From: Angomonas deanei
Taxonomy: Eukaryota; Euglenozoa; Kinetoplastea; Trypanosomatida; Trypanosomatidae
Length of the DNA stretch: 64,000 nt
Direction of reading: 5' to 3'
Assembly: GCA_903995115.1 (NCBI GenBank)
Contig: LR877150.1
Coordinates: 885,001 to 949,000, forward strand
Shown here: positions 1-9,800 of the stretch, in pieces
Position numbering within the stretch: the stretch's first letter is position 1
How the letters are laid out: each line of letters opens with the position of its first letter
Notes under the pieces: model-generated
Database searches by the model: none
What the model was told of the DNA's origin: nothing
The model's input: the letters and a program-made list of their open reading frames with translations, nothing else
Program-made: the position numbers and the translations under genes

Positions 1-303
1 TAAAACAACCATTATAATGTATCACTAGATGTAAACCACTACTACAAAAAAAAAAAAAAAACAATGTGCATGTATATTTCTTCATCTCAGGATAGCAATT
101 GGCGCTTCCTTTTTTATTATTATTATCATTATATATATCCTTTCCCCCATATTTGGTCTTATGTGAGTACACTTGTGCTTTTTTTCTCTTATTTGGCGAC
201 TTTCCGCTGAAATAATGCAGAAGATATTTTCTTTCTCTTCTCTCTCTCTCGCTCTACCAACTCCACCAGTATCTTTATCCGATCATTAGATTGTGCATAG
301 CAT
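1..303 (+). other. Intergenic flank with splice-acceptor-like tract
   Basis: No gene is visible here. The stretch is AT-rich, with an A run near 46-61 and T-rich runs near 110-140 and 178-190. A pyrimidine-rich tract at about 226-262, dominated by TCTC repeats, precedes the ATG at 304, and AGs follow it at about 269 and 287. That is the layout of a kinetoplastid trans-splice acceptor. It probably also holds the 3' UTR of a gene left of the window. Confidence 0.5.
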
Positions 304-2649
304 ATGAGCATAAAAGCGAACAAAGTAGATCCCAACAAGGCGGCGAGAGGAGCACGCGGTATCTTTGGGTCAGTAGGGAACGAAAGTGGCGAGAAAAACT
401 ACTTTTACACTGGTCAACGGGACAAAGAGACAGATGCCGAAACCAGTTCTAGCTCGAGTTCGGATGCCGGCCCCGTCCTTCCCAAAAAGAGGGCAGAATC
501 GTACCCCGCAGCGAGGTCTGACCGAAATTTAGCCTCCAGCGACGTGGACAGTGATGAGGAGCTACTCCGTCAAGCACAGGAGGCTACTGTCAAGTTTTTG
601 TACCCACCCTCGGCGACGGAACCGGCTGCCCCCCCGACGCATAACCCGCGATTAGAGGCGTACAACCGTGCGAAGGAGGAGCAGAAGCGAGCGTCTATCA
701 CCCAAGAGGAGTCCGCGGCTCCCCCTGTAGAGGTTGTGGCGCAGACACATGCGCTATCGGAGACGCCGCAGCCAGAAGAGAATGTGGTGGTGGCGGACGA
801 GAAGAAGGCCGAGCCGGCGCTACTGGTAGAGGCGGATGCGCCACCCCCATTGAACATGGACGGCGAAGGCGCGCTAGAGGAAACCAGTGAGGACCCACTA
901 AGGAATGACTTTAACCGACTTCTCTTCTTGTTCGCCAAGGACATTGAGGCGGAGAGAAAGGAGAATGGGGAACGCGCGTCGCGGGCGGAGTCTCGCTTGA
1001 ATAAGGAAAAGCCGCCATTGGGGGAGGGGAATTCCAATCACTACTCCACCTACCGCCCGCCGGCACGCACCTTTTACGACGTCCAACAGGAGGCGCTGCA
1101 TCATATTTACGAGCGGTGGTTAACCGAGCACGACAATGACGAGGGCGCCGTGTTTATTGCCTCCCATTACGCCAGCGAGGCTTTTACGTTAGCTACCCAA
1201 ATGATGCTGTCCTCCTCGTCCCCCGCGTATAGGGAGCTCACCGCGGCCCCCTTCACCATTGAGGAGTTGGCGGCTATGAGTGGACCAAGCAATGTGAGCA
1301 GCGAAATAGCGAGAGAGACACAGGAGCGGTTTGACCGATTCATGCAGTCGATTCACTGGATAGAGAGACTGATTAGAGACAATGATTTCCTGACGAGCCT
1401 GGCCGAGTTTTTTTTCACTCACCACAAGGTGTTTTTCCAGCACTTTGACGCACGAACGTATGGTGACGCGTTGGGCCAGTCTCACGCCGCTGGTGAACAC
1501 TCCCACAAGGAATTCGACGTCTACTCCGAGTTTGGCGCGCGTGTCTCCGACGTCCTCTGGCGGTTGCTTTCCGCCAAAGTTAAAAACTTTGACGAGGACG
1601 AGTTCGTGGAGTCGCTGTATAGTACCCCCGTTTCGTTCGTCGAGGACGGGGAGGACGACACGGAGACGGTTACAGGACCACAAAACATACTTTCCTTTCC
1701 AGCATGGCGACTTATTCTCTCGATCAGCGATTTTGAGAGTTTCTTTTCCTGGATGATTGACTACATTGCAGAGGAGTACAATGTCAACAGCGCGACCGAG
1801 AAGGAAGTGGCGGTGGGTGGCGCGAGAGGCCTGCGCGCTTTGATTCAGTCTACCTATAAAGATGAAAAGCGACCCAATAATACCATCGACCCGGTCGACA
1901 CAGCTGATAACAACACACCGTCTCCCACCGATGAGCAGAGCGAGGTGGCCGCGAAGCCGGTCACTGATGCCACAGCCGCGCCCGCGACAGGCGGACTTTC
2001 CGTTCCCTCTTCCCTAATGGATGCCACTCCCATTCGTGCCCAGACACCACCGGAGGGGTCCAAGTTTCAGAGCGCGCGGTTACTCCCGTTCCGCAACAAG
2101 CAGACCAAACCTCCTCATTATGTTCCGGAGGATCCGTCTGTGAACCAAAGCATATCCTCCCTTCGCGATGTAGACCCTGCGAGTGGGGGCTTGGACACGG
2201 TGGCGGCACCGTCTAGTGCTCCCCCAGCTAAACCACTGAAGCAGCGGAAACTGGGAGCCGGCGTGGCGCACCACCTACCACCGCTAGAGGAGTCCAACAG
2301 CGAGCCCGGTGCCGTGAAACCAAAAGTGACGAAGCCGAAGGGCCCCAGTAAACCTTCCCTAAAGACTAGTAAGACTGCGGCGGCGTCGGCGAGTAAGGCG
2401 CCAGCAAAAACGGCGGTAGGCAAAGGCGCTAACCGCGACAGTTCCCCGGCCACCGACACGGCAAGGCCACGGAAGACGAGCTCTGTATTCTACAGCACCC
2501 TTCCCGCCTCTCGTCGAACCTCACGGGCCTCTCTGAGCGGCCCCAGTGCCACGACCCCAGGACGAGTGGACAGTGCCCCTCCAACGATGAAGTCGTCCGA
2601 TGACCGAGTAAAGAAACCCAACACTGCCGACGGTGCGAGGAAGAAGTGA
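304..2649 (+). CDS. BART-domain protein (ARL2BP/CFAP36-like)
   Basis: A 781-residue protein. Residues about 340-490 read as a BART domain, the helical fold of ARL2BP and CFAP36 that binds GTP-loaded ARL2 or ARL3. A helix carrying WIERLIRDNDFL is followed by FFFTHHKVFFQHF, a middle helix with YSEFGARVSDVLWRLL, and the closing block LSISDFESFFSWMIDYIAEE, which parallels the 'LTFTDFLAFKEMFLDYRAE' end of human ARL2BP. The rest (1-240 and 500-781) is low-complexity, acidic then basic and Ser/Pro/Ala/Lys-rich, and probably disordered. ARL3 effectors of this kind act in ciliary cargo traffic. The fold call rests on motif memory, so an ARL2BP-like role is an inference. The ATG at 304 is the first after the pyrimidine tract. 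Confidence 0.62.
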   Translation: MSIKANKVDPNKAARGARGIFGSVGNESGEKNYFYTGQRDKETDAETSSSSSSDAGPVLPKKRAESYPAARSDRNLASSDVDSDEELLRQAQEATVKFLYPPSATEPAAPPTHNPRLEAYNRAKEEQKRASITQEESAAPPVEVVAQTHALSETPQPEENVVVADEKKAEPALLVEADAPPPLNMDGEGALEETSEDPLRNDFNRLLFLFAKDIEAERKENGERASRAESRLNKEKPPLGEGNSNHYSTYRPPARTFYDVQQEALHHIYERWLTEHDNDEGAVFIASHYASEAFTLATQMMLSSSSPAYRELTAAPFTIEELAAMSGPSNVSSEIARETQERFDRFMQSIHWIERLIRDNDFLTSLAEFFFTHHKVFFQHFDARTYGDALGQSHAAGEHSHKEFDVYSEFGARVSDVLWRLLSAKVKNFDEDEFVESLYSTPVSFVEDGEDDTETVTGPQNILSFPAWRLILSISDFESFFSWMIDYIAEEYNVNSATEKEVAVGGARGLRALIQSTYKDEKRPNNTIDPVDTADNNTPSPTDEQSEVAAKPVTDATAAPATGGLSVPSSLMDATPIRAQTPPEGSKFQSARLLPFRNKQTKPPHYVPEDPSVNQSISSLRDVDPASGGLDTVAAPSSAPPAKPLKQRKLGAGVAHHLPPLEESNSEPGAVKPKVTKPKGPSKPSLKTSKTAAASASKAPAKTAVGKGANRDSSPATDTARPRKTSSVFYSTLPASRRTSRASLSGPSATTPGRVDSAPPTMKSSDDRVKKPNTADGARKK

Positions 2650-2919
2650 ACATTGATGTATTTCTCTCTTTTTCCCCCTCGGCTTCCTTTTTTTTTCAAA
2701 AAAATCAATATTACACCACCCTCCTACTGGACAATCATGGCGAATAGAGTATTTTTTTTCCTAGCATTCGTTTACACCACGGTGAACTATGTTTATTTTT
2801 CACTCTCGTTTCATTTTTGAAGAAGAATATCATTAAAACGATAAAAAGTATACCACTAATCATCAAAAGTGAACAGTACCATACAAATATATATTATATC
2901 TTAGTTTAATACCGTCATC
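2650..2919 (+). other. Intergenic region
   Basis: AT-rich spacer of 270 bases with T runs at about 2688-2697 and 2751-2760. It should contain the 3' UTR of the BART-domain gene and the acceptor region of the next gene. No coding potential was seen. Confidence 0.5.
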
Positions 2920-5900
2920 ATGAAGTCTGTACCGAGCCCCAAGTCAACCCGTGGCTCCTCCCGTCAGAGTAAAAGTTCGATAGAGCCCCGGGGAGTTCCC
3001 GAGTTTGACAGAGAGTACGCCCGTCAGCTGAGTCTCGCTCGACAGGGCAGGGGTAGCCTCCGGGAGAGCCCGGTGTCGACCCCGCGCCTTTCCCCTCAGA
3101 AAGCGCAAGGGGAAAGCCCTCTCCCCCAGCCACCAAATGTGGGGGAAGCCATAAAAGGTTTTGTTGCTTCCCATGTCGCCCCGCTGCGGGGAAGCAGTGG
3201 CACGAGCAGCCCGGCCCCGGAGCCGCAACTGGGGAAAAGTCAGGAGAAGGAAATCCTCCCATCGCTACCACAGTCCGGGATACTACGGACCTTGAGTGTG
3301 GTCGTGGTGTCCATCTTGTTGATCATGGTGGTGGCGCTAGGGTTTGCTGTCGTTTTTCCAACGACAGTGATTTTATTGAAAACTATTTTTCATCGGAGGC
3401 TTCCAGCGCAAAATCAAGGCTGCTGGCGATCACGAGTGCTCCCGAAGCGATACGACAAGCTGGGTTACGTTTGAAACCGATACTGTTTCCCCTCAGCGCT
3501 CGTTTTTTCCAGAGCACGAAAAACGACCTAGTCGCCGGCGCCAAAATGCTCCACAATTTTTTTCGAGAGTACATCCTCCTCCCTGCCAAGGCGCGCGTGG
3601 TGGTATTCCCAGGCAAGGTGGCACGGAAGTCGGCAATACTGTGGAATGCGACTAAAGAGGCCGTTCGATGGAGACCGGCGTTCACGAGTAGGACCCCCTC
3701 GGGCAAGGCCGCGACGGCCGCACCCCCAACGGCCAATGGGACACCCGTGAACACCAGTGAACCCTCTAGCGTATTTCATGTCGTTGAGACCAAGGTGAAA
3801 GGGGCACTTGGCCAGCTTCAAGCTCTCTTTTCGTTTTCTGCAGGCAGTAATACCAGCAAGGCCGTAACGAACGGCACCAAGACCACTCTCAGCAAGGAGC
3901 CACCCGCCGCCCGCTTTACAAACCATTCTTTCCGAGTAAATGGTGCCCAATGGGGTTCCCTAATAGCGCATTCTCCCTCTCAAATTGAGCAGCTTGCGCG
4001 AAAGGAAATTCAAAAGGCTCTCCATGTCGACGGGAGACGAATTGGTAAAGTGGTGTTGCGAGAAGGGAGTCTTGTGGTGGACTTTGTCCTCGAAACCCCG
4101 CAGGGAAAAGAGTACAACCGATTTCATATTGAGCAGCAACTCCGCGCACACGACTTTAAGCTGCTGAACTCGTTTTACAACGAAAAGACACGAGGGGAGG
4201 AGACCAAAGACGCGCCCAAACCGAGCGTTACAAAAGAGTCCTGCGCGGATATCTGCTCCGCCCAGTGTGAGAATGCGGTGGAGGAGTGTCACAGCCGAAA
4301 CCAAAAGACAGTCTCAGACTTGGAGGACAATGTGGAGCAGTTGAAGAACTCTCTCGAAGGAAAGACCAAGGAGTGCGCAAGTGCCACAGACCGCTTTACG
4401 GAACGTATAAGACAGTGCAACAATGAAATTGCCAGCTTGAATACGTCTGCCAAAGAACAACTACGACATTTGAAAGAGGAGTGCAGGACAAATCTGACAA
4501 GCGCTTTGGCCACCCTGAACCAAACCATGTCCAAGGAATGCACAAGCGCCGTGGATGGCCTTACAGAACGTATAGCAAAGTGCAACGATGAAATTGCCAG
4601 CTTGAATACGTCTGCCAAAGAACAACTACGATATTTGGAAGGGGAGTGCAGGACAAATCGGACCAGCGCTTTGTCTACTCTGAAGCAGACCATGTCCAAG
4701 GAGTGCGCTTCGCAAATCAGGGAAGGGCGCGACGCCGCTGAGAAAGTTTGCGACAAAAAACTGCGTGCGGCTGTATCGGGCGAGGTGGCAGCTGTTGTAA
4801 AGTCGTACGACGAAAAGTTGAGGCAGTGTTCGGATAAGAGCGACTTGGCCAGCTGCCAGGCAAAGATAAAAGAACTAGGCGTCTCGTGTGAGGAACGGGT
4901 TCAGCGAGCAAAGGAGCAAGGGGCCGCGGAAGAAAAGGCAAACTGTGTGGCAAGCACGAAAGCGATGAATGCCTCGCTTCAGTCCTCCATTGACGAATAC
5001 AGGGCACAGATTCACTCCTGCCAAGTGGACAAAAACAGTACAATGAAAGAAGTAGAGGCGCGGTTCCACAGGCAATTAGCGGCTACCAAAGAGGAACTGG
5101 AGGACGCCACCTCAAAGGTGACCCAATTGACGACTCAGATGAGCGAAAAGCTGTCGGCGAGCAAGGCAGAGTTGCAGGCGACCGTGAGAAATTTAGAGAA
5201 CGATCTGAAGCAACAGCGTGCGCAGCACGCCGAAGCGTTACGGACACAACAGGAAAAGCTAGAAGCATCATTCAGTGAGGCGAAACAAGACGCTTTGGAG
5301 CGGGCAGAGAAGGCGTTTTCTGACACGCTTCAAGAAACAGTGAAAAGTGCTGTAGCCAAAAAAGAAGAAGAGGGGAGAAAAGAGATGGCCGCCCTCGAAA
5401 AGCGATTCCAATTCACACTGGACCAAATACGCAGCAATTACACGGAAGTAAACGAGTCCTACGCGGCGCTGAAGAGGCGCGTTGATCACGACATTGGACG
5501 TATTTTTCGGGACTACGAAGATGCGTGTAAGACCGCGTGCTTGAAGAGCGCCAACTCCAAACAGTGCATGACGGGCATCCAGCAAAGCTTGAGCATAGTG
5601 AAGTCAAAAGATGCCCATACTTTTCCTATCGCTGTTAAATGCCTCTTTCCCTTACTGCTCTCCCGTGGAAACGAAGGTGGAGGGCAGTCGGTGGTCGGTG
5701 TGGGTGGCGGCACTGGTGTCGCTAGCGTGCTTCGTGGGCTGGAAACGCGCTGGTGGGCAAGCGGCCGCCGCTGCAAAGGCGGACTCCAGTGTTATCCAAA
5801 AGCAGTCCCCCGTGCCCGCACCCAGTGAGAGGGCGGCACCGTCTGTACTAAACAGGAACACGGCTACCCTTTCCGGAGAGACACCAGCCTCTCACTGGAC

Positions 5901-6588
5901 GGCGGAGCATGTGTTGAACTCGTATTTTGGTGTATTAGAGCTGTACTACGTAGATTTGTTAGAGGCGGTGATGAACCGAGAATTGCTGGAGGCTCAGCTG
6001 TCGGACTTGAGTACCGTGGCGGACGAGCAGATGGGCCTTCTTCAGGACAAGGGGACGCAGTTATCCGACTTGCGGAGAGTCGCATCGCTGAAAGACTCCG
6101 AGCTGGCGGCGCTCCGTGTGAAGTGTGACAGTTTGATGTCTTCCCTCCGTGAGACGTGCGATTTTGACAAGAAGATCAACACGCTAAAGAGTGCGCACCA
6201 GGAAGAGGTGGCCCACTTACGAGAGGATCTGGAGCAAACAAGGCACATGCGCGACTTACAGGCCGAGATGGTGGCTGTTCTGGAGGAGCAACTGACACGA
6301 CTGTCCAAAACGCTGAACGAGGTGCACTCTGGTTCGAGAGGTCAATCCACTATCGGAGGCTCCCCGATTGCGGGAGAAAGAAGCGGGAATGATATTAGCG
6401 GATTCGAGAGGCACCTTCAGCATTTAATTAGTGAGGATGATTGCCCACCAGAAGAGTTCAGCGAACAGTTTTCACGTGGGAATCGACCATCACCCGCCAA
6501 ACGAGACACCTCCACAATGATGCGAAATGCTGAAAATGTTAAATTATACAAACCTTTCGACTGGAAGGATGTGAATGACACTCAGTAG
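2920..6588 (+). CDS. Two-membrane-segment coiled-coil protein, frame broken twice
   Basis: No family recognised. I read one gene of about 1220 codons in three frame segments: 2920 to about 3357, then to about 5606, then to 6588. The N-terminal 120 residues are Ser/Pro-rich. A strong hydrophobic segment (LSVVVVSILLIMVVALGFAV) lies at about 3286-3350. A long coiled coil follows (about 4260-5560), starting in a Cys-rich stretch (SCADICSAQCENAVEECHS) and including a 55-residue tandem repeat. A second hydrophobic segment is at about 5690-5745 (WSVWVAALVSLACFVGW), then another coiled coil to about 6320. Regular cysteines and NxS/T sites between the two membrane segments suggest that the long coiled coil lies in a lumen or outside the cell. 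Both breaks sit next to short homopolymers (T5 at 3353-3357; A4 at 5606-5609 or T4 at 5621-5624) and look like one-base indels. Function unknown. Confidence 0.6.
4371..4715 (+). repeat. 165-bp coding tandem repeat (55 residues)
   Basis: Two full copies begin at 4371 and 4536, with the start of a third at 4701, so the period is exactly 165 bases. Each unit encodes a coiled-coil block with Cys in fixed places: (K)EC.S..D..TERI..CN.EIASLNTSAKEQLR.L..ECRTN.TSAL.TL.QTMSKEC. The copies differ by scattered substitutions and have no indels, so the repeat is an in-frame duplication kept under selection. Confidence 0.85.
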
Positions 6589-6837
6589 TCTTTCTCCACT
6601 CCTTGCTTAGCGAATGCGTTGCTTTTTTTTTTTTTTGTGGTGTTTTTTGCCGTTTCTCTGTAGGCGTTTGCTTGCATCATTTGTGACGAACATGCTACAC
6701 TATTTCCTACCCTTTTTTCTTCTTCTATTGCCGTCTTACCACTGGTGTTTATTGTCGCTTCCAGATATTCGTAGTAAATAGAACAGGAAAGTTTAGTAAA
6801 ATAAGAATAAACCCTCAACGAGGAGAATCACTGAATA
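6589..6837 (+). other. Intergenic region
   Basis: Spacer of 249 bases with a T run at about 6621-6636 and a pyrimidine tract at 6711-6730 (cccttttttcttcttctatt), a plausible acceptor region for the IFT140 gene at 6838. No gene seen. Confidence 0.45.
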
Positions 6838-9800
6838 ATGTCATTGTTTGTCGTGAACAGTCCTGATCATGACGGGACGTTTACGAACTTGGTCAGCTGT
6901 CACAAGACCCACCCGCTGGTGGCATCGGCCTGGGATAACCCGTCCACCGTCCTGTTGACGGATAGTGAGGGAGAAAAGTTATGCTTTATTGATCTCCCCA
7001 ACAAGGAACTCAAGGTGACGATGCTGGCATGGCACCCGTCGAACAAGTCTCTCGCGATCGGAATGAGTAATGGTAAATTACTTATTTGGAGTGCCGCCAC
7101 ACCACAGAGCGTCGGACTAGAGGTAAGCGATCCTAGATGCCTGCTGATGACCTCGAAAGGTGGGTCTTGCCAGGATGTGGAGGGTGCGGTTCGTGAGCAC
7201 AACGCAGGGGCTATTGTGTGTGGCGCATGGTCAAACGGCGGGCAGTATTTCGCCACCGCAACTTCCCAGAAAAACGTCGCCATTTGGTTTATTGAAAACG
7301 CAACGGCCGTAAACGACTTTGGCGACCGATCTCGCCTAATGTGGAGCGTCGAGACGGAGTCGGTCATTCACCAAATGTTGCCGATTCCTTCCTCCGGGGC
7401 GGACGAGATTAAATTTGTTCTTTTCAACGGTGGCCAAAAGGTTTTTAGCCTAGATGGAGACCAGAAGCTGAATACGATGCTCTCTCAAGGAGAACGAATA
7501 CTAGCCCTGCTCGTTGACTCTCAAACACGTGCCATGATTTTGCTTAATGCAAAGTACATGATGGAAGTGTATTCTATCGCCGACGACCTCACCGCCAACC
7601 TTATTACCCACCACAAGCTGACTATTTCGAGCACCCCGTCAGAGAGTGCGCCGGTCTCCATGATCTGGGCATCCCCCACCGTCGTCGCCGTGAGTTGTGG
7701 CGATGGGTTTATCCGCATGTTCGACACCTCTAGCGACGAAGTCTTCTCTGTGAATTTCCCCGACGAGGGGGCGCACATCACGTCCTTGAGTTCCGTCACG
7801 GGTAAGGCACTGGTGGCGGTGGCCACGACAGAGGGAGTTCTAGCCATATTTCAACGAACCGCCACCGCCGTTGCGTCCATGGGGAACCGCCGTGTCAGTG
7901 TTACCGGGGCTGCCCTAGGCGATAAGGACCCTTCCCTCGAGTGGGAGGCAATAGCGACCCACGATATGGGCGGGCGTGTGGATACCGTGTACTGCACCCC
8001 TCTCGGTGATATTGTCTCGTGCATTAATGGAAAGACCTTGAGCGTACTGCATGAGACGATCCGAAAAAGGGATTGGGACGGCACCGCTGCGGCGACTCAG
8101 ATTTCATCCGACATGGTGGTCGTGGAGAGTATCACCGGCTGCCAATGCCTGCTCCAAAGTCCAAAGAAGATACGAGGCTTGTCCATCTCCTTTCCAATGA
8201 TTATTCTCTGGGACGGGGAGCAGCTGAATATATTCACCATTAACGAGACCACCTCTGCCTATAGTCAGGTGAACTCGGTCCCCTGTTCTACGCCGGTGTT
8301 TGCGGCCCACCCCAATGGCTTGCTGTACGTGAAGGAGGATAGAATCCTGTACCGTTCCTGGGATCTCCAGGAGTTGGGCCAGCTGGCCTTCACCGAGGCC
8401 GAAGGTTTCCCCATGCTGCTGGACGTCATGTGCGACTATATGGTGGCGGTATCGAACAAGAGCGTACTCCGACTCGCCAAGATCTCCGCATTGAATCTGA
8501 CCCCGTTTGGTCCCTCCCGTCCCCTGAACTTATCGAACGCCACTATTCTGTCATTGAAGGACGGGGGCGATAGGGAGCAACAACGCGTGAACGTGAGTGG
8601 GCCACTGACGGTCGTCACGGCACGCATCAATGCACAGGGCAGAAAAGTAGCACTGATGACGAGGGTCGGCTCCTTGGGTAGTCCGGACTCCCGAATTTGG
8701 ATTTACGACTCGGACATTGACAAGGCGTATTGCTACGATTTTGCCGAACAGAGTGAAATTCCCGACACCATCTATTGGAATACCCCCGAGCCGAACTCCA
8801 ACTCTATTGGGGAGATGGAGTATCTGCTGCTGGCATGCGAAACGCACGAGGTCGGCGGAAGTGGCGCGCAGGAGGTTTTGGAGAGTAACACGAAGCAGTA
8901 CAAGGGTGGAAGAGAGCCCGTGCGTCACCACGACTTACCGCAAAACTTGCCCGATATGCAGAACTACGCGGATGGCATGAACCAAAGGCGGCGTGCTTCT
9001 TTGGGCGCCACCAACTTGTTGATAAAGCGATCGCACAACATTGCCACCCTGTTCGCGACGCCGAATGGGCTCGTCCTTCACAACTCCATCACTTTGCAAG
9101 ATTACCAGATCTGTCTCGTCGGTTTGACCATTCCCGATTTTCTGCTGGCGTCTATAAAAATAAAAGGAGACCCCAGCAACGCCGAGGATTATGTCATTGA
9201 GCAGAAGCGGCTGCGTGATTTTGACGAGCTCAAGTCCGACAAGGACGTGGCGGTACGGGAGGCTCTCTTAAAGTTCTCCTACTACGCCACCAGCAACAAC
9301 ATGGACGAAGCGTACCGTTGTATCAAGACCATTCGAAATGCCTCCGCCTGGCAGGGGCTGGCCAGAATGTGTGTTGCGAACGGACGACTCGACGTGGCGG
9401 CGGTTTGTCTGGCCACGATGCAGGACGGCGTGGGTGCACGCCTTTTGCGGGAGGCCATTGAGGAGTACCCCAACGACAAGAATGTTCAAATTGCGACGCT
9501 TGCGTGTAGTCTGAAAATGGTCGAGGAGACTGAAAAGTACTTGCGTGCCTCTCAGCGGTATGACTTGATTACAGATGTATATTTAGCCTGTGGTAAGTTC
9601 GAACAAGCGCAGCGACACACCCAGAGGTTTGATCGTATTCGCATCCGCCCTGTCGCCTATAAGTACGCGCAATTCATGGAGAGCTTGCAGAATAACGACG
9701 CCGCCATCATGTGGTACTACAACTCCCGTTGCGCGGGGACGGATGTCCCTCGTGTCTTCTTCCAAACCAACCGGCTTCACGAACTGCGTGAGCTGATGAC

